A DNA stretch of 23,578 bases from Verrucomicrobia subdivision 3 bacterium UBA7542. GTDB lineage: Bacteria > Verrucomicrobiota > Verrucomicrobiia > Limisphaerales > UBA11358. Position numbers and translations under genes: made by a program. This document shows positions 1 through 7,100 of this stretch, piece by piece (the first letter of the stretch is position 1; each line of letters opens with the position of its first letter). The stretch spans positions 1-23,578 of the forward strand of contig DLMG01000112.1 in NCBI GenBank assembly GCA_002479245.1, read 5' to 3'. Under the pieces are notes generated by a model, which saw only the letters and a list, made by a program, of their open reading frames with translations, was not told the origin of the DNA and made no database searches.

Positions 1-325
1 TCGCGGCGAGCGAAAGAATCCGGCTGTCCACGCTGTTGCCATTGACGTGAGCGTCGCCGTTGACGTGGCCGTTTTTTTGAAAGGCGATTTGTAATTTGCC
101 GCCATTGGGCAATTTCACGCCTTCGCTCAGGCTGCCCTCGCCGCGGAAACCATCGAGCATCCGCGACACGCTGCGCGCATTCTGGCCCAGTTCGCTGGAC
201 TCGCGTTTGAAACGGTCAATTTCCTCGATGACTTCAATGGGAATCAGGACGTGGTTGTCCGCAAAGCTCAGCAGGGAATTGGGGTCGTGAAGGAGGACGT
301 TGGTGTCGATGATGTAATTTTTCAC
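1..325 (-). CDS. PhoH-type PIN domain protein (partial, N-terminal part)
   Basis: The visible 108 residues form a PIN nuclease domain of the kind that precedes a PhoH ATPase (YlaK-like proteins). The sequence begins KNYIIDTNVLLHDPNSL, with the expected first acidic residue at D7, followed by the IPIEVIEEIDRFK motif (residues 28-40) and then LGQNARSVSRMLD. In the family this domain is a predicted RNase fused to an RNA helicase-like PhoH ATPase; that second half would lie beyond position 1, so PhoH itself is inferred. The start is GTG at 325-323. It overlaps the TGA stop of the upstream GST-like gene in a GTGA arrangement, which indicates translational coupling. A stand-alone PIN toxin is less likely because the sequence continues past the point where a short toxin would be ending. 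Confidence 0.85.
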   Translation of the reverse strand, partial: MKNYIIDTNVLLHDPNSLLSFADNHVLIPIEVIEEIDRFKRESSELGQNARSVSRMLDGFRGEGSLSEGVKLPNGGKLQIAFQKNGHVNGDAHVNGNSVDSRILSLAA

Positions 326-990
326 GCGCTGAAATCGGTGTGTTTAACGGTCTGCATCCGGCGGTGCCATTCCTGGATTTGTTTGTGCCGTTTGGGCAAC
401 TGGTAATGGCCGGAGTAGAGAAAATTTTCGAGCATGCCGAACAAATCGAAGTCCACAAAACGCGGGCGGTCATCCAGCAAATGCGGTTGATGCGTCAAAA
501 TGATCTCGAAAGGGATCAACCGCTCTTCCAACTGTTTCAGCCAGAATTTCTGCTCCTTGCACCATTGGTCAATGCAGCCGCGGCCAAACTTGCGCTCCTT
601 GAACCGCAGAAAATCAAGTTGCTCCGGCGCGGGTACGTTTTCCTTCCAATAAATATCATTCAACCGGAACGTCGAGCCTTCGATTTCATTTTCGATGAAC
701 CGCCAGAGAACGGATTGGACCCCGCGCCATTGGGATGGAAACAGGCCGAGTTCGAGTTCCTCGTCAAGGTATTTGGCAATGACCTGCGAGTCTTCATTGA
801 TTTCAAAAACCACGTTCCGGCCGTCCTTGATGATCGGCACGCCGTAATAACGCTGTTTGGTCAGCTTCCAAACGAGCGAGCGGTCCTGCGAAGGGATGTT
901 GGTGATTTTGAAGCGGACTCCGGCAAACTCCAGGATGCGCCGTTGAACGATGCAGAACGGACTCCACGGAAACTGAATCAACTCAATCAT
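322..990 (-). CDS. Glutathione S-transferase-like protein
   Basis: This 222-aa protein has a thioredoxin-fold GST N-terminal domain. It contains IELIQFPWSPFCIVQRRILEFAGVRF with an SPFC site (Cys13, where glutaredoxins have CPFC), then YYGVPIIKDG with the conserved cis-proline of the fold, and FEINEDSQVIAKYLDEEL, matching the glutathione-binding E/D-S segment. The helical C-terminal half is rich in Trp and aromatic residues. Length is normal for the family. The role is probably glutathione- or thiol-dependent reduction or conjugation in the cytoplasm, but the substrate cannot be told. It is transcribed away from the gene at 1101 and its stop overlaps the start of the PIN-PhoH gene, so the two form an operon. 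The start ATG (990-988) directly precedes the conserved first strand. Confidence 0.8.
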   Translation of the reverse strand: MIELIQFPWSPFCIVQRRILEFAGVRFKITNIPSQDRSLVWKLTKQRYYGVPIIKDGRNVVFEINEDSQVIAKYLDEELELGLFPSQWRGVQSVLWRFIENEIEGSTFRLNDIYWKENVPAPEQLDFLRFKERKFGRGCIDQWCKEQKFWLKQLEERLIPFEIILTHQPHLLDDRPRFVDFDLFGMLENFLYSGHYQLPKRHKQIQEWHRRMQTVKHTDFSA

Positions 991-1100
991 GTCAAAAGTT
1001 CAAATTGCGTCACTGACGGGCGCACTTTAGGACTCGCTCTCCACGCTGACAAGCGCAAACACCGCTTTACACTTTCGCGCCGCGGGACTAAAGTCGCCAC

Positions 1101-1760
1101 ATGGCTTCTGATTACGATGCAACGGAGTTTGTGGACACGGATTTTCAAGCGCAAAAATCGCCTTACGGCACGCCCGCACCCAACGACCCGCTCCGCGCGC
1201 CGACGCGCGACGAGGTGGATCGCAAGGTCGTCGAGGCGCAGCAAAAACTCGCCGAGTTGAAACACGCGCAGGATGATTTGGAGCGCGAACGCGCCGCGCT
1301 CGAGGAATTGCGCCGCCGCCAGACGGAATTTCAAACCGGCCGCCAGGAAATGATTCACCATCTCACGCGCGGCCTCGGCCTGCTCGAAGAAGCCGAGTTC
1401 AATGCCCGCCGCGATGCCGAGCAAATGGTCAAGACCGTCACCGATTTCCGGGACGCCCTCGACAAAATCCAGGCCATCCACGATGAAACGTGGACGAAGG
1501 ATAATTTCAGCATCGAACTCACCCGCGGCCTCACCACCATCGAAAACGCGCGCATGGAATGGAACGCCGCGCGGCTCAAATTTTCCGTCCTGGACGGCGA
1601 AAAGGGTGGCGGCGACGCCGCGCTGCCAGCGCCCGAACCCGAGCGGTTGCCGTTCGCCAATGCCAGTTTTGGCGAGTTATGCCGATTTGGTCTGGCGATG
1701 ACCTGGCCGCTGGTGCTGATTGCCCTGGCCGTGCTGGTCGCCGTTTTGATGCGGCGCTGA
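1101..1760 (+). CDS. Coiled-coil protein with C-terminal membrane anchor (unknown function)
   Basis: I do not recognise a named family. The 219 residues comprise a short polar head, a long charged coiled coil (about residues 35-85, with heptad-like KLAELKHAQDDLERERAALEE), a second helical stretch to about 165, a Pro/Glu linker, and one hydrophobic segment near the C-terminus (LAMTWPLVLIALAVLVAVLM, about 197-217) ending in RR. This is a tail-anchored layout with the coiled coil probably in the cytoplasm. Third-position GC is high and continuous through the frame, supporting real coding. The next gene starts 9 nt after the stop and has the same coiled coil plus C-terminal membrane segment plan, so the two products may assemble with each other. 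No strong Shine-Dalgarno sequence is visible before the ATG. Confidence 0.75.
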   Translation: MASDYDATEFVDTDFQAQKSPYGTPAPNDPLRAPTRDEVDRKVVEAQQKLAELKHAQDDLERERAALEELRRRQTEFQTGRQEMIHHLTRGLGLLEEAEFNARRDAEQMVKTVTDFRDALDKIQAIHDETWTKDNFSIELTRGLTTIENARMEWNAARLKFSVLDGEKGGGDAALPAPEPERLPFANASFGELCRFGLAMTWPLVLIALAVLVAVLMRR

Positions 1761-1769
1761 AATTGTCGT

Positions 1770-2285
1770 ATGGGGCCCGCGAAGAAAAAAAACGACCCGA
1801 TTTCCGACCGTTCGCGCGCCCTCAACGACCAGATTGCCGCGCTCGAATCCGAAATCAAGAAGCTCGATACGCAACTTCAGCGCGTGTCCACGCCGAAATT
1901 TCGTTCCACCGCCATTCCGCACGGTGCGACCATCGCCCGCGCGCACGAACCAGCCCCGTCTCCGCCGCCACCGGTGCATGAGCCGGTTTTTGAAGAGGTA
2001 AAATCCTTGTCTGACACCGAGGAGACCGCCGCGCCCGATCAATTCAACGATCTCGGAGTGCGTAAATACGATTTGCCCGCGCTCTTCAATCGCATCCGGA
2101 ACCATTTCCGCCGGCCGACCACCAGCAATCCGCGGCTCGTCGCCTATCTGGCCGCCGGTGGCGTGCATGGTCTTCGTCCGATGCGCTACGAGAAGCGCAT
2201 TGCGCGCAACCGCTTCATCTTTTTCGCCATCATATTATTCGTCATCCTGTTCGGCACCATCTGCGTTTTCATACGCAACCACTGA
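1770..2285 (+). CDS. Small coiled-coil, proline-rich, tail-anchored protein (unknown function)
   Basis: The 171-aa product is not a family I can name. It has a short coiled coil (SRALNDQIAALESEIKKLDTQ, about residues 14-37), a proline-rich linker (about 58-72, PAPSPPPPVHEP), a basic region and a single C-terminal membrane helix (FIFFAIILFVILFGTICVFI, about 148-168) followed by RNH. It starts 9 nt after the stop of the preceding gene and repeats its overall plan. An operon and a shared membrane complex are the simplest inference. The downstream alkyltransferase gene begins 11 nt after this stop and may belong to the same transcript. Confidence 0.7.
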   Translation: MGPAKKKNDPISDRSRALNDQIAALESEIKKLDTQLQRVSTPKFRSTAIPHGATIARAHEPAPSPPPPVHEPVFEEVKSLSDTEETAAPDQFNDLGVRKYDLPALFNRIRNHFRRPTTSNPRLVAYLAAGGVHGLRPMRYEKRIARNRFIFFAIILFVILFGTICVFIRNH

Positions 2286-2296
2286 GTGAACTGTGG

Positions 2297-2899
2297 ATGA
2301 AATCGCAATCTGTCAAACTGCCGATTTTCACAAGCGACGGCCAGTTTGTCGCACGCTATTCGGAAAAAGGTCTGGCGGAACTGGACTTTCCATCGGTGGG
2401 GCGAGCGCCTGTCGGGTCGAAGTCAAACGAAGACCGATCCTCGCGAGCCGTCAGTTGTAGGAGACGAGGTAACGAGTCTCAAATTTCTTCAGCTTCCGGC
2501 GCTTTAGTCAGAGACTCCTCACGTCGTCTCCTACAAATTCCCGCCAAAGTCCGCCGCTGGCATCGCGCCACCGCTGCCGCGTTAAAAAATATTCTCGCCG
2601 GACGTTCGCCCGGGAAATTTCCGCCGCTTGATTTTTCCAATGGCACAACGTTTCAACGGAAGGTTTGGAACACGTTGCGGAAAATCGCCCGTGGCCGGAC
2701 CAAAAGTTACGGTGAAATTGCCCGCGCCGTGGGCAAACCAAAGGCCGTCCGCGCCGTGGGTGGCGCGTGCGGCGCGAATCCAATCCCGGTTTTGATTCCG
2801 TGCCATCGCGCGGTGGCGGCAAACAAAAAACTGGGTGGCTTCTCCGGCGGATTAAACCGGAAGCGCGAACTGCTCGCGCGGGAGGGTATTAAACCTTAA
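2297..2899 (+). CDS. ogt: Methylated-DNA--protein-cysteine S-methyltransferase with an in-frame repeat insertion
   Basis: The 200-aa protein repairs O6-alkylguanine by transferring the alkyl group to its own cysteine. The DNA-binding and active-site half is complete: GTTFQRKVWNTLRKI, then TKSYGEIARAVGKPKAVRAVG with the helix-turn-helix and arginine finger, the acceptor site IPCHRA (Cys169), and LGGFSGGLNRKRELL. The usual PCHRV is PCHRA here. The N-terminal half (FVARYSEKGLAELDFPS) is typical but is interrupted at about residues 54-80 by a peptide encoded by a palindromic repeat (2456-2535), after which the normal sequence resumes at IPAKVRRWH. The reading frame is kept. The inserted peptide falls before the catalytic domain, so the enzyme may still work. 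The stop codon abuts the convergent glycosyltransferase gene with no gap. Confidence 0.9.
   Translation: MKSQSVKLPIFTSDGQFVARYSEKGLAELDFPSVGRAPVGSKSNEDRSSRAVSCRRRGNESQISSASGALVRDSSRRLLQIPAKVRRWHRATAAALKNILAGRSPGKFPPLDFSNGTTFQRKVWNTLRKIARGRTKSYGEIARAVGKPKAVRAVGGACGANPIPVLIPCHRAVAANKKLGGFSGGLNRKRELLAREGIKP
2456..2535. repeat. REPIN-like palindrome, family A, inside ogt
   Basis: Arms at 2456-2480 and 2511-2535 are inverted copies matching at 22 of 25 positions, with a 30-nt spacer. Each arm starts TGTAG and holds a hairpin with GAGAC/GTCTC stem. The left 24 nt (2456-2479) are identical to 13832-13855, and the right 24 differ from 13877-13900 by one base, so this is a dispersed element and not part of the ancestral gene. 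It lies in the coding frame of the alkyltransferase. Confidence 0.9.
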
Positions 2900-3637
2900 C
2901 TACCTTTGCCCGTCGTACCATGCACGGGCAGCTTCGCGATTGGCCGTGAAATGGTGCGGTTTGAAAATAATATGATACAGCAGGCCACACACTCCCCGGA
3001 ACAGCCGGGGGACTGAAAGATCCTGCCTTCGCCGCGCGGAGGTAACGACTGGATGCCGGTGCAGGATCACGAATCGTTTTCCGGTTTCCTTTGCCAGCTT
3101 TTTCAATCGCCAGCTCAGTTCCAACTCCTCACCGGCGAACGCTTTCTGGCTGAAGCCGCCGAGTTTTCGGAACGCCGCCGTTTCGACGAAGATGAACGCG
3201 CCGATGAGCAATCGCCGCCAACGGAACCCAAAGTTCACGAGCCGTGTAATCAGGGCGACGAAAAAAGTCCCTCGATCCCAGCGAAGGGTCGCGCCACCTG
3301 CCAGACAATTGCCGGAGCAGATTTCTTTTGCCATGTCGGCAAACAATTCCGCGCTGGGATGGGAATCGGCGTCCACAAAAACCAGCCAGTCGCTAGTGGC
3401 CGCCGTCGCCCCGGAATTTCGCGCTCGGGAGATTTGATTGACCGGCTCAAATACGACGGTTGCGCCCGCCGCCCGCGCGATTTCCGCCGTCCGGTCATTG
3501 GAGTTATTGTCGCAGACGATCAATTCGGTTTCCCATCCGCATCGCGCGAACGCGCCGCTCGCCGACTTGATCTGCATGAGGGTTTCGCCCAGCAGTTTTT
3601 CCTCGTTGAAGGCCGGAACGACGATGGAAATTTTCAC
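2900..3637 (-). CDS. Family 2 glycosyltransferase
   Basis: This 245-aa GT-A fold enzyme transfers a sugar from a nucleotide-sugar donor to an unknown acceptor. Visible motifs are the N-terminal strand ISIVVPAFNEEKLLGETL, the ELIVCDNNSNDRTAEIA segment for UDP binding, the metal-binding DAD at residues 89-91 (FVDADS), and GEELELSWRLKK at about 169-180, which carries the catalytic base region. There is no clear membrane helix beyond a weakly hydrophobic patch near 145-152. The start is GTG at 3637-3635, placed directly before the first strand. It follows the epimerase gene by 58 nt on the same strand, so it is probably the last gene of an amidase-epimerase-glycosyltransferase operon for surface polysaccharide or envelope work. 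Confidence 0.88.
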   Translation of the reverse strand: MKISIVVPAFNEEKLLGETLMQIKSASGAFARCGWETELIVCDNNSNDRTAEIARAAGATVVFEPVNQISRARNSGATAATSDWLVFVDADSHPSAELFADMAKEICSGNCLAGGATLRWDRGTFFVALITRLVNFGFRWRRLLIGAFIFVETAAFRKLGGFSQKAFAGEELELSWRLKKLAKETGKRFVILHRHPVVTSARRRQDLSVPRLFRGVCGLLYHIIFKPHHFTANREAARAWYDGQR

Positions 3638-3695
3638 CGCGAAAGCGTAACGGTTTTTGTGAGACGCTCAAACCTCAAAGTCTGCCCTGACAAAT

Positions 3696-4688
3696 TCATT
3701 CCGCCGTCAGCCGGATGATTTCGTGCAATGTCGTCTGCGGTTTGAACTTCACGAAACGTTCCAGCTTTTTCACCATCGGCTTGCGCCTCCGCATATCATC
3801 AAACTCCGGGGCACTTGTCGCGCCGAAGCCTTTTGGCGTAGGCGGATAGGCTTTGGCATACGGCACGAGTTGAATCTTCGATTTTGAATCCAGCGTTTTC
3901 ACCACCAATCGCGCGAGTTTGAGGATGCTGGTTTCCTCTGTGCCACCGACGTTGAAAATTTCGCCGCGCGCCTTCGGACAATTTTGCAATCGCACCAGTG
4001 CTTCCACCGCGTCGCCTACGTGGCAAAAGCAGCGCGTTTGCGTGCCATCGCCGAAAACCTTCAGTGGTTCGCCCTTTTTCGCCGCGGCGATGAAACGGGG
4101 CAGCACCATGCCATAGCGACCGGTCTGGCGCGGGCCGACGGTGTTGAACAGCCGCGCGATGATGACTGGCAGCGATTTTTCCCGCGCGTAGGCCAGCGCC
4201 AGGAATTCGTCAGTCAGCTTCGAGCAGGCGTAGCTCCAGCGTGATTGCCCGGGCGGGCCGATGAGCAGATCGTCGTCCTCACCAAACGCGGGCTTCTGGC
4301 TCTTGCCGTAAACCTCCGAGGTCGAGGTGAGCAGCAGCGGCGTGCGTCTGGCCGCGGCGGCCCGCAACAAAACCTGCGTCTCGTGAAAACTCGACTCCAA
4401 AACGCTCAATGCGGATTTCACCACCAACTCGACGCCGACCGTCGCCGCCAGATGAAAAATGAATTCGGCGTTTGCGGCCAGTTTCGACAGTCCGGCGCAC
4501 GCGGAAATTTTCGATTGGACCACGCGCAGACGTGGATGCGATTTGACCGTGCGCAGATTGTCCAGGCTGCCGGTCGAAAGGTCGTCAATGACGACGACCT
4601 TTTTGCCCTCGGCCAGCAGACGCTCGACAAGGTGCGACCCGATGAAACCCGCGCCGCCGGTGACGAGAATATGTTTTGTGCGGTTCAT
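3696..4688 (-). CDS. NAD-dependent nucleotide-sugar epimerase/dehydratase (extended SDR)
   Basis: The 330-aa protein is an extended short-chain dehydrogenase acting on a UDP- or dTDP-sugar. The Rossmann NAD motif is GGAGFIGS (residues 11-18), the active-site Thr/Ser-containing TSTSEVYG is at 121-128, and the catalytic pair is Y153 and K157 (YACSK). ARLFNTVGPRQTGRYGMVLPRF and FGDGTQTRCFCHVGDAVEAL are the usual substrate-side motifs. The closest general resemblance is to UDP-glucuronate decarboxylase and UDP-glucose 4-epimerase, which motif reading alone does not separate. Its ATG overlaps the amidase stop in an ATGA arrangement (4685-4688), so the two are translationally coupled. Confidence 0.88.
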   Translation of the reverse strand: MNRTKHILVTGGAGFIGSHLVERLLAEGKKVVVIDDLSTGSLDNLRTVKSHPRLRVVQSKISACAGLSKLAANAEFIFHLAATVGVELVVKSALSVLESSFHETQVLLRAAAARRTPLLLTSTSEVYGKSQKPAFGEDDDLLIGPPGQSRWSYACSKLTDEFLALAYAREKSLPVIIARLFNTVGPRQTGRYGMVLPRFIAAAKKGEPLKVFGDGTQTRCFCHVGDAVEALVRLQNCPKARGEIFNVGGTEETSILKLARLVVKTLDSKSKIQLVPYAKAYPPTPKGFGATSAPEFDDMRRRKPMVKKLERFVKFKPQTTLHEIIRLTAE

Positions 4689-5788
4689 TTTAATGCAGTA
4701 GCCAGGGCTTCAGCCAATTTCTGCCGGAATTCCGGGTTCTCGATCAGCCTGGCTTCGTGCGGATTCGACATAAAACCGCCTTCAATCAAAATCGCCGGGC
4801 GATTTTGTCCGCGCAAAACCGTGTCGAACCGTGAATGACAGACGCCGCGATCTTCCAGGTCCGTCGCGCGCAACAAGGCGCTGTGGACACGGACAGCGAG
4901 TTGGAGATTTTGCGCGTCATAAGCGTTGTTGGGAAAAATCTGCGACCAGATATCAGGATAACCGCGCGTCAACGTGGACGGCATACCGGTCGGCGTAATG
5001 CAATAGGTTTCAAGACCGCCGGGCTTTTTATCGCGATCAGGTGTGGTATTGAAATGCAGGCTGATGAACACGTCAGCATGATGCGCTTCGGCGAACACGA
5101 CGCGATCTGCATTGGTCACGTACACGTCACTCGTGCGCGTCAAAAACACCCGCCAGCCCTCCTGTTCGAGCAGCGGTGCCAGCCGTTTTGCCCAGTCAAG
5201 CGTGAATTCTTTTTCAAACCGCCCGTCAAGAACGCTGTGCGTGCCGACGTTCACCCCGCCATGGCCGGGATCAATCACAATGACGCGATTGCCAAACGTC
5301 AGCGGCGACCCGGACATCAACGGTTCAAGGTTTTTCTGCAAATCGAGGCCGTGGACGAAAATCTGGTCGTCAATGAATTCCGGGGCGAAACCGAGTTGAA
5401 TTTCTGTGCCGTTCCAGGTCGCGTCGCGGCTGCCGATTTCCAAAACCATCGTGCCGTTCGCCGAACCCACCGCATACGTGGCCACGGGCGTACCGGACAA
5501 CCGATGCGGCGCGCCGATTTTGTTTTCGGCGGCCAAGCGATTGAGCGAAGTCCACGTTGTCACCGGCGCGGCGGGTGACGGATTTATCCTGGCTGCCGGC
5601 GTTCCCAGCCTGCTCGCCCGTGGGGCGGGGAATTTTTTAACGACGTTGGTATCCGACCAGTTCAGTGAAGATGCTTCATTGGACATGATCGGCGGCGACG
5701 AAATGATTTCTTCCGGCGGGGTTGACGTGGTTGCACACCCCGCCCAAAAGAACGCCGCGACAAATATGATTGCCAGTGACTTGGACAC
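4685..5788 (-). CDS. N-acetylmuramoyl-L-alanine amidase, AmiC/Amidase_3 family, lipoprotein
   Basis: This 367-aa enzyme cleaves the amide bond between MurNAc and the stem peptide of peptidoglycan. A lipoprotein signal peptide ends in the lipobox WAGC with Cys18, so the product should be lipid-anchored outside the cytoplasmic membrane. After a Pro-rich linker and a small N-terminal domain, the zinc amidase domain begins at about residue 169. Metal and catalytic residues are visible: H176 (DPGHGG), E194 (KEFT), H245 (ISLHFN) and E336 (LIEGGFMSN). GTG is the start (5788-5786). The gene leads an operon with the epimerase and glycosyltransferase, consistent with envelope remodelling. Its upstream region, shared with the divergent ubiX-like gene, carries a long hairpin repeat at 5842-5917. 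Confidence 0.9.
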   Translation of the reverse strand: MSKSLAIIFVAAFFWAGCATTSTPPEEIISSPPIMSNEASSLNWSDTNVVKKFPAPRASRLGTPAARINPSPAAPVTTWTSLNRLAAENKIGAPHRLSGTPVATYAVGSANGTMVLEIGSRDATWNGTEIQLGFAPEFIDDQIFVHGLDLQKNLEPLMSGSPLTFGNRVIVIDPGHGGVNVGTHSVLDGRFEKEFTLDWAKRLAPLLEQEGWRVFLTRTSDVYVTNADRVVFAEAHHADVFISLHFNTTPDRDKKPGGLETYCITPTGMPSTLTRGYPDIWSQIFPNNAYDAQNLQLAVRVHSALLRATDLEDRGVCHSRFDTVLRGQNRPAILIEGGFMSNPHEARLIENPEFRQKLAEALATALK

Positions 5789-5841
5789 GCAGCCATTGTG
5801 CGGATGGGGAAACCGGACTCAAGCTGTTTTGATAAATTCCC

Positions 5842-5917
5842 AATCGTCCTCGTTCTCGTCCTCGTTCTCGTAATCGTATCGCCGGTTTCGAGGACGAGGA
5901 CGAGAACGAGGACGATT
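5842..5917. repeat. Long hairpin of reiterated CTCGTC/CTCGTT hexamers
   Basis: The arms 5842-5870 and 5889-5917 are inverted copies matching at 28 of 29 positions. Each is built from alternating CTCGTC and CTCGTT hexamers. The loop is 18 nt. It sits in the divergent gap between the amidase and the ubiX-like gene, so it would lie in or beside both promoters. It belongs to the class of reiterated-unit hairpins also seen at 6579-6612/7067-7100, 8062-8160 and 19901-19986, but with a different unit. Confidence 0.88.
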
Positions 5918-5981
5918 CTCGCGCGCGGCTTGTCCGCGACGTTGAATTCGTTCATAATTTGCCAGCGACAAACGCCTTTGA

Positions 5982-6539
5982 TTGAAAATACTCGTTGCCA
6001 TCACCGGAGCCAGCGGCGCGCTTTACGCGCAGCGGTTGCTCGATAATTTGGATTCCCGCGCGCATGAAATTCACGTCGTGATGAGCAATTACGCGCCGCA
6101 GGTCATCGCCGAAGAACTGCCCGGCGGCCTGCGCCTGCCCGCTGGCGTCAGGACGCACAACGTCAAAAGCATGAACGCGCCCTTTGCCAGCGGCTCGAAC
6201 CCACCCGATGCGATGGTGGTCATTCCCTGCACCATGGGCACGATGGGCCGCATCGCGCACGGTTACAGCGAGGACGTTTTGCTGCGCGCAGCGGACGTGG
6301 TGCTGAAGGAAAGAAAAAAACTGATTCTCGTCCCGCGCGAGACGCCGTTCAGCCTGGTGCATGTTAAAAATATGGAACTGCTGTTGCTGGCGGGCGCGGT
6401 GATTCTGCCGGCGAACCCGGGTTTTTACGCGAACCCGAAAACAATTCAGGATGTCGTGGACACGGTTGTTGCACGTGTGCTCGATCATCTCGGCGTGGCG
6501 AACCAACTCGCGCCGCGGTGGAATGAGGAAAAGGAATGA
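5982..6539 (+). CDS. ubiX: Flavin prenyltransferase, UbiX family (menaquinone late step)
   Basis: The 185-aa protein makes prenylated FMN, the cofactor of UbiD-type decarboxylases. The family signature is clear: KILVAITGASGALYAQRLLDNL at the N-terminus, MVVIPCTMGTMGRIAHGYSEDVLLRAADVVLKERKKLILVPRETP in the middle, and LAGAVILPANPGFY near the end. Length is normal. The start is TTG at 5982; no ATG or GTG lies nearer the conserved first strand. Because mqnE, mqnA and an MqnP-like prenyltransferase are in the same window, its likely client is the UbiD-like decarboxylase of the futalosine menaquinone pathway (the MqnL/MqnM step), not ubiquinone synthesis. The prenyltransferase gene follows after an inserted four-helix-bundle gene. 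Confidence 0.92.
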   Translation: MKILVAITGASGALYAQRLLDNLDSRAHEIHVVMSNYAPQVIAEELPGGLRLPAGVRTHNVKSMNAPFASGSNPPDAMVVIPCTMGTMGRIAHGYSEDVLLRAADVVLKERKKLILVPRETPFSLVHVKNMELLLLAGAVILPANPGFYANPKTIQDVVDTVVARVLDHLGVANQLAPRWNEEKE

Positions 6540-6578
6540 AATGAAAAAGGGGAAACATCCATTCAAACGCTGAAAACC

Positions 6579-6612
6579 TTGAACCTTGAACTTCGAACTT
6601 TGAACCCTGAAC
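6579..6612. repeat. Left inverted repeat (TTGAAC units) of the four-helix-bundle segment
   Basis: This 34-nt tract of TTGAACC/TTGAACT units matches the reverse complement of 7067-7100 at 29 of 34 positions. It includes the TTG start of the four-helix-bundle gene. Together the two repeats delimit a 522-bp segment between the ubiX-like and mqnP-like genes. Confidence 0.88.
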
Positions 6613-7058
6613 AGAAAAAAATCGGACAGCGCACATCCACTGAGAACACAGGCCGGAAATATGACCTGGAAGAGCGGCTCTTGGAATTCGCCTCAGCAGT
6701 GATTGATGTTTCGGAGAAATTGCCAAACTCGCGGGCAGGGAATCATATCGCGGGGCAATTTCTGCGATCAGGAGCTTCGCCTTATGGGAATCACGGCGAA
6801 GCCCAAGCACCGGAATCCGCCGAAGATTTCATCCACAAAATGAAAATCTGCCTCAAGGAATTGCGTGAAACCCGCCGTTGGGCGCGTTTGATCGAGCGAA
6901 AGCGCTGGTTGCGAGAAGATCCCCAGCTTGTGTTTATACTGAGTGAGAGCGAGGAGCTGATTCGTATTTTTAAGGCCAGCGTGCAAACCGCCGAACGAAA
7001 CAAGCTCGTCAAAAAGCGCACTGGAACCGTATCGCCACCAAAACCTGGCACGCCGTAG
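6579..7058 (+). CDS. Four-helix-bundle protein (23S rRNA IVS / S23 type)
   Basis: The 159-aa product matches the small four-helix-bundle family found in intervening sequences of 23S rRNA genes and related to the Avd accessory protein of diversity-generating retroelements. Recognisable parts are KYDLEERLLEFASAVIDVSEKLP, the conserved HIAGQFLRSGASPYGNHGEA, EDFIHKMKICLKELRETRRWARLI, and the last helix LSESEELIRIFKASVQTAERN. The family forms a basic pentamer thought to bind nucleic acid; cellular function is poorly known. Here it is not in an rRNA gene but between two menaquinone genes, bracketed by inverted repeats. The start is uncertain: TTG at 6579, or TTG at 6600, both inside the left repeat. 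The family core begins only near residue 28, so the N-terminal extension is repeat-derived. Confidence 0.85.
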   Translation: MNLELRTLNPEQKKIGQRTSTENTGRKYDLEERLLEFASAVIDVSEKLPNSRAGNHIAGQFLRSGASPYGNHGEAQAPESAEDFIHKMKICLKELRETRRWARLIERKRWLREDPQLVFILSESEELIRIFKASVQTAERNKLVKKRTGTVSPPKPGTP

Positions 7059-7066
7059 TTGCAATA

Positions 7067-7100
7067 ATTCAAGGTTCGAGGTTCAAAGTTCAAGGTTCAA
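7067..7100. repeat. Right inverted repeat (TTGAAC units) of the four-helix-bundle segment
   Basis: This is the inverted partner of 6579-6612 (29 of 34 matches). Its last base is the A of the ATG of the downstream prenyltransferase gene, so the repeat occupies the place where that gene's ribosome binding site should be. Confidence 0.88.

Noticed and set aside
1066..1094. Promoter TTTACA, 17 nt, TAAAGT before the gene at 1101
   Set aside because: The -10-like box would be only 6 nt from the start codon, and the sigma consensus of this phylum is not certain enough to call it.
340..1260. 306-codon open frame on the plus strand
   Set aside because: It mirrors the GST-like gene on the opposite strand. 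The minus-strand product has clear GST motifs; this one shows no domain and runs on past the opposite gene into the 1101 gene.
4245..5578. Long plus-strand open frames opposite the epimerase and amidase
   Set aside because: The minus-strand proteins have complete active sites. The plus-strand translations are Arg-rich and without motifs, as expected for shadows in GC-rich DNA.
5798..6046. Short open frames encoding RTRTRTRT or ENEDENED strings
   Set aside because: They are translations of the CTCGTC hairpin repeat and not proteins.
6579..7100. Insertion sequence with transposase
   Set aside because: The segment has terminal inverted repeats but its only gene is a four-helix-bundle protein, with no DDE, HUH or serine recombinase motif. 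It is therefore not called an IS.
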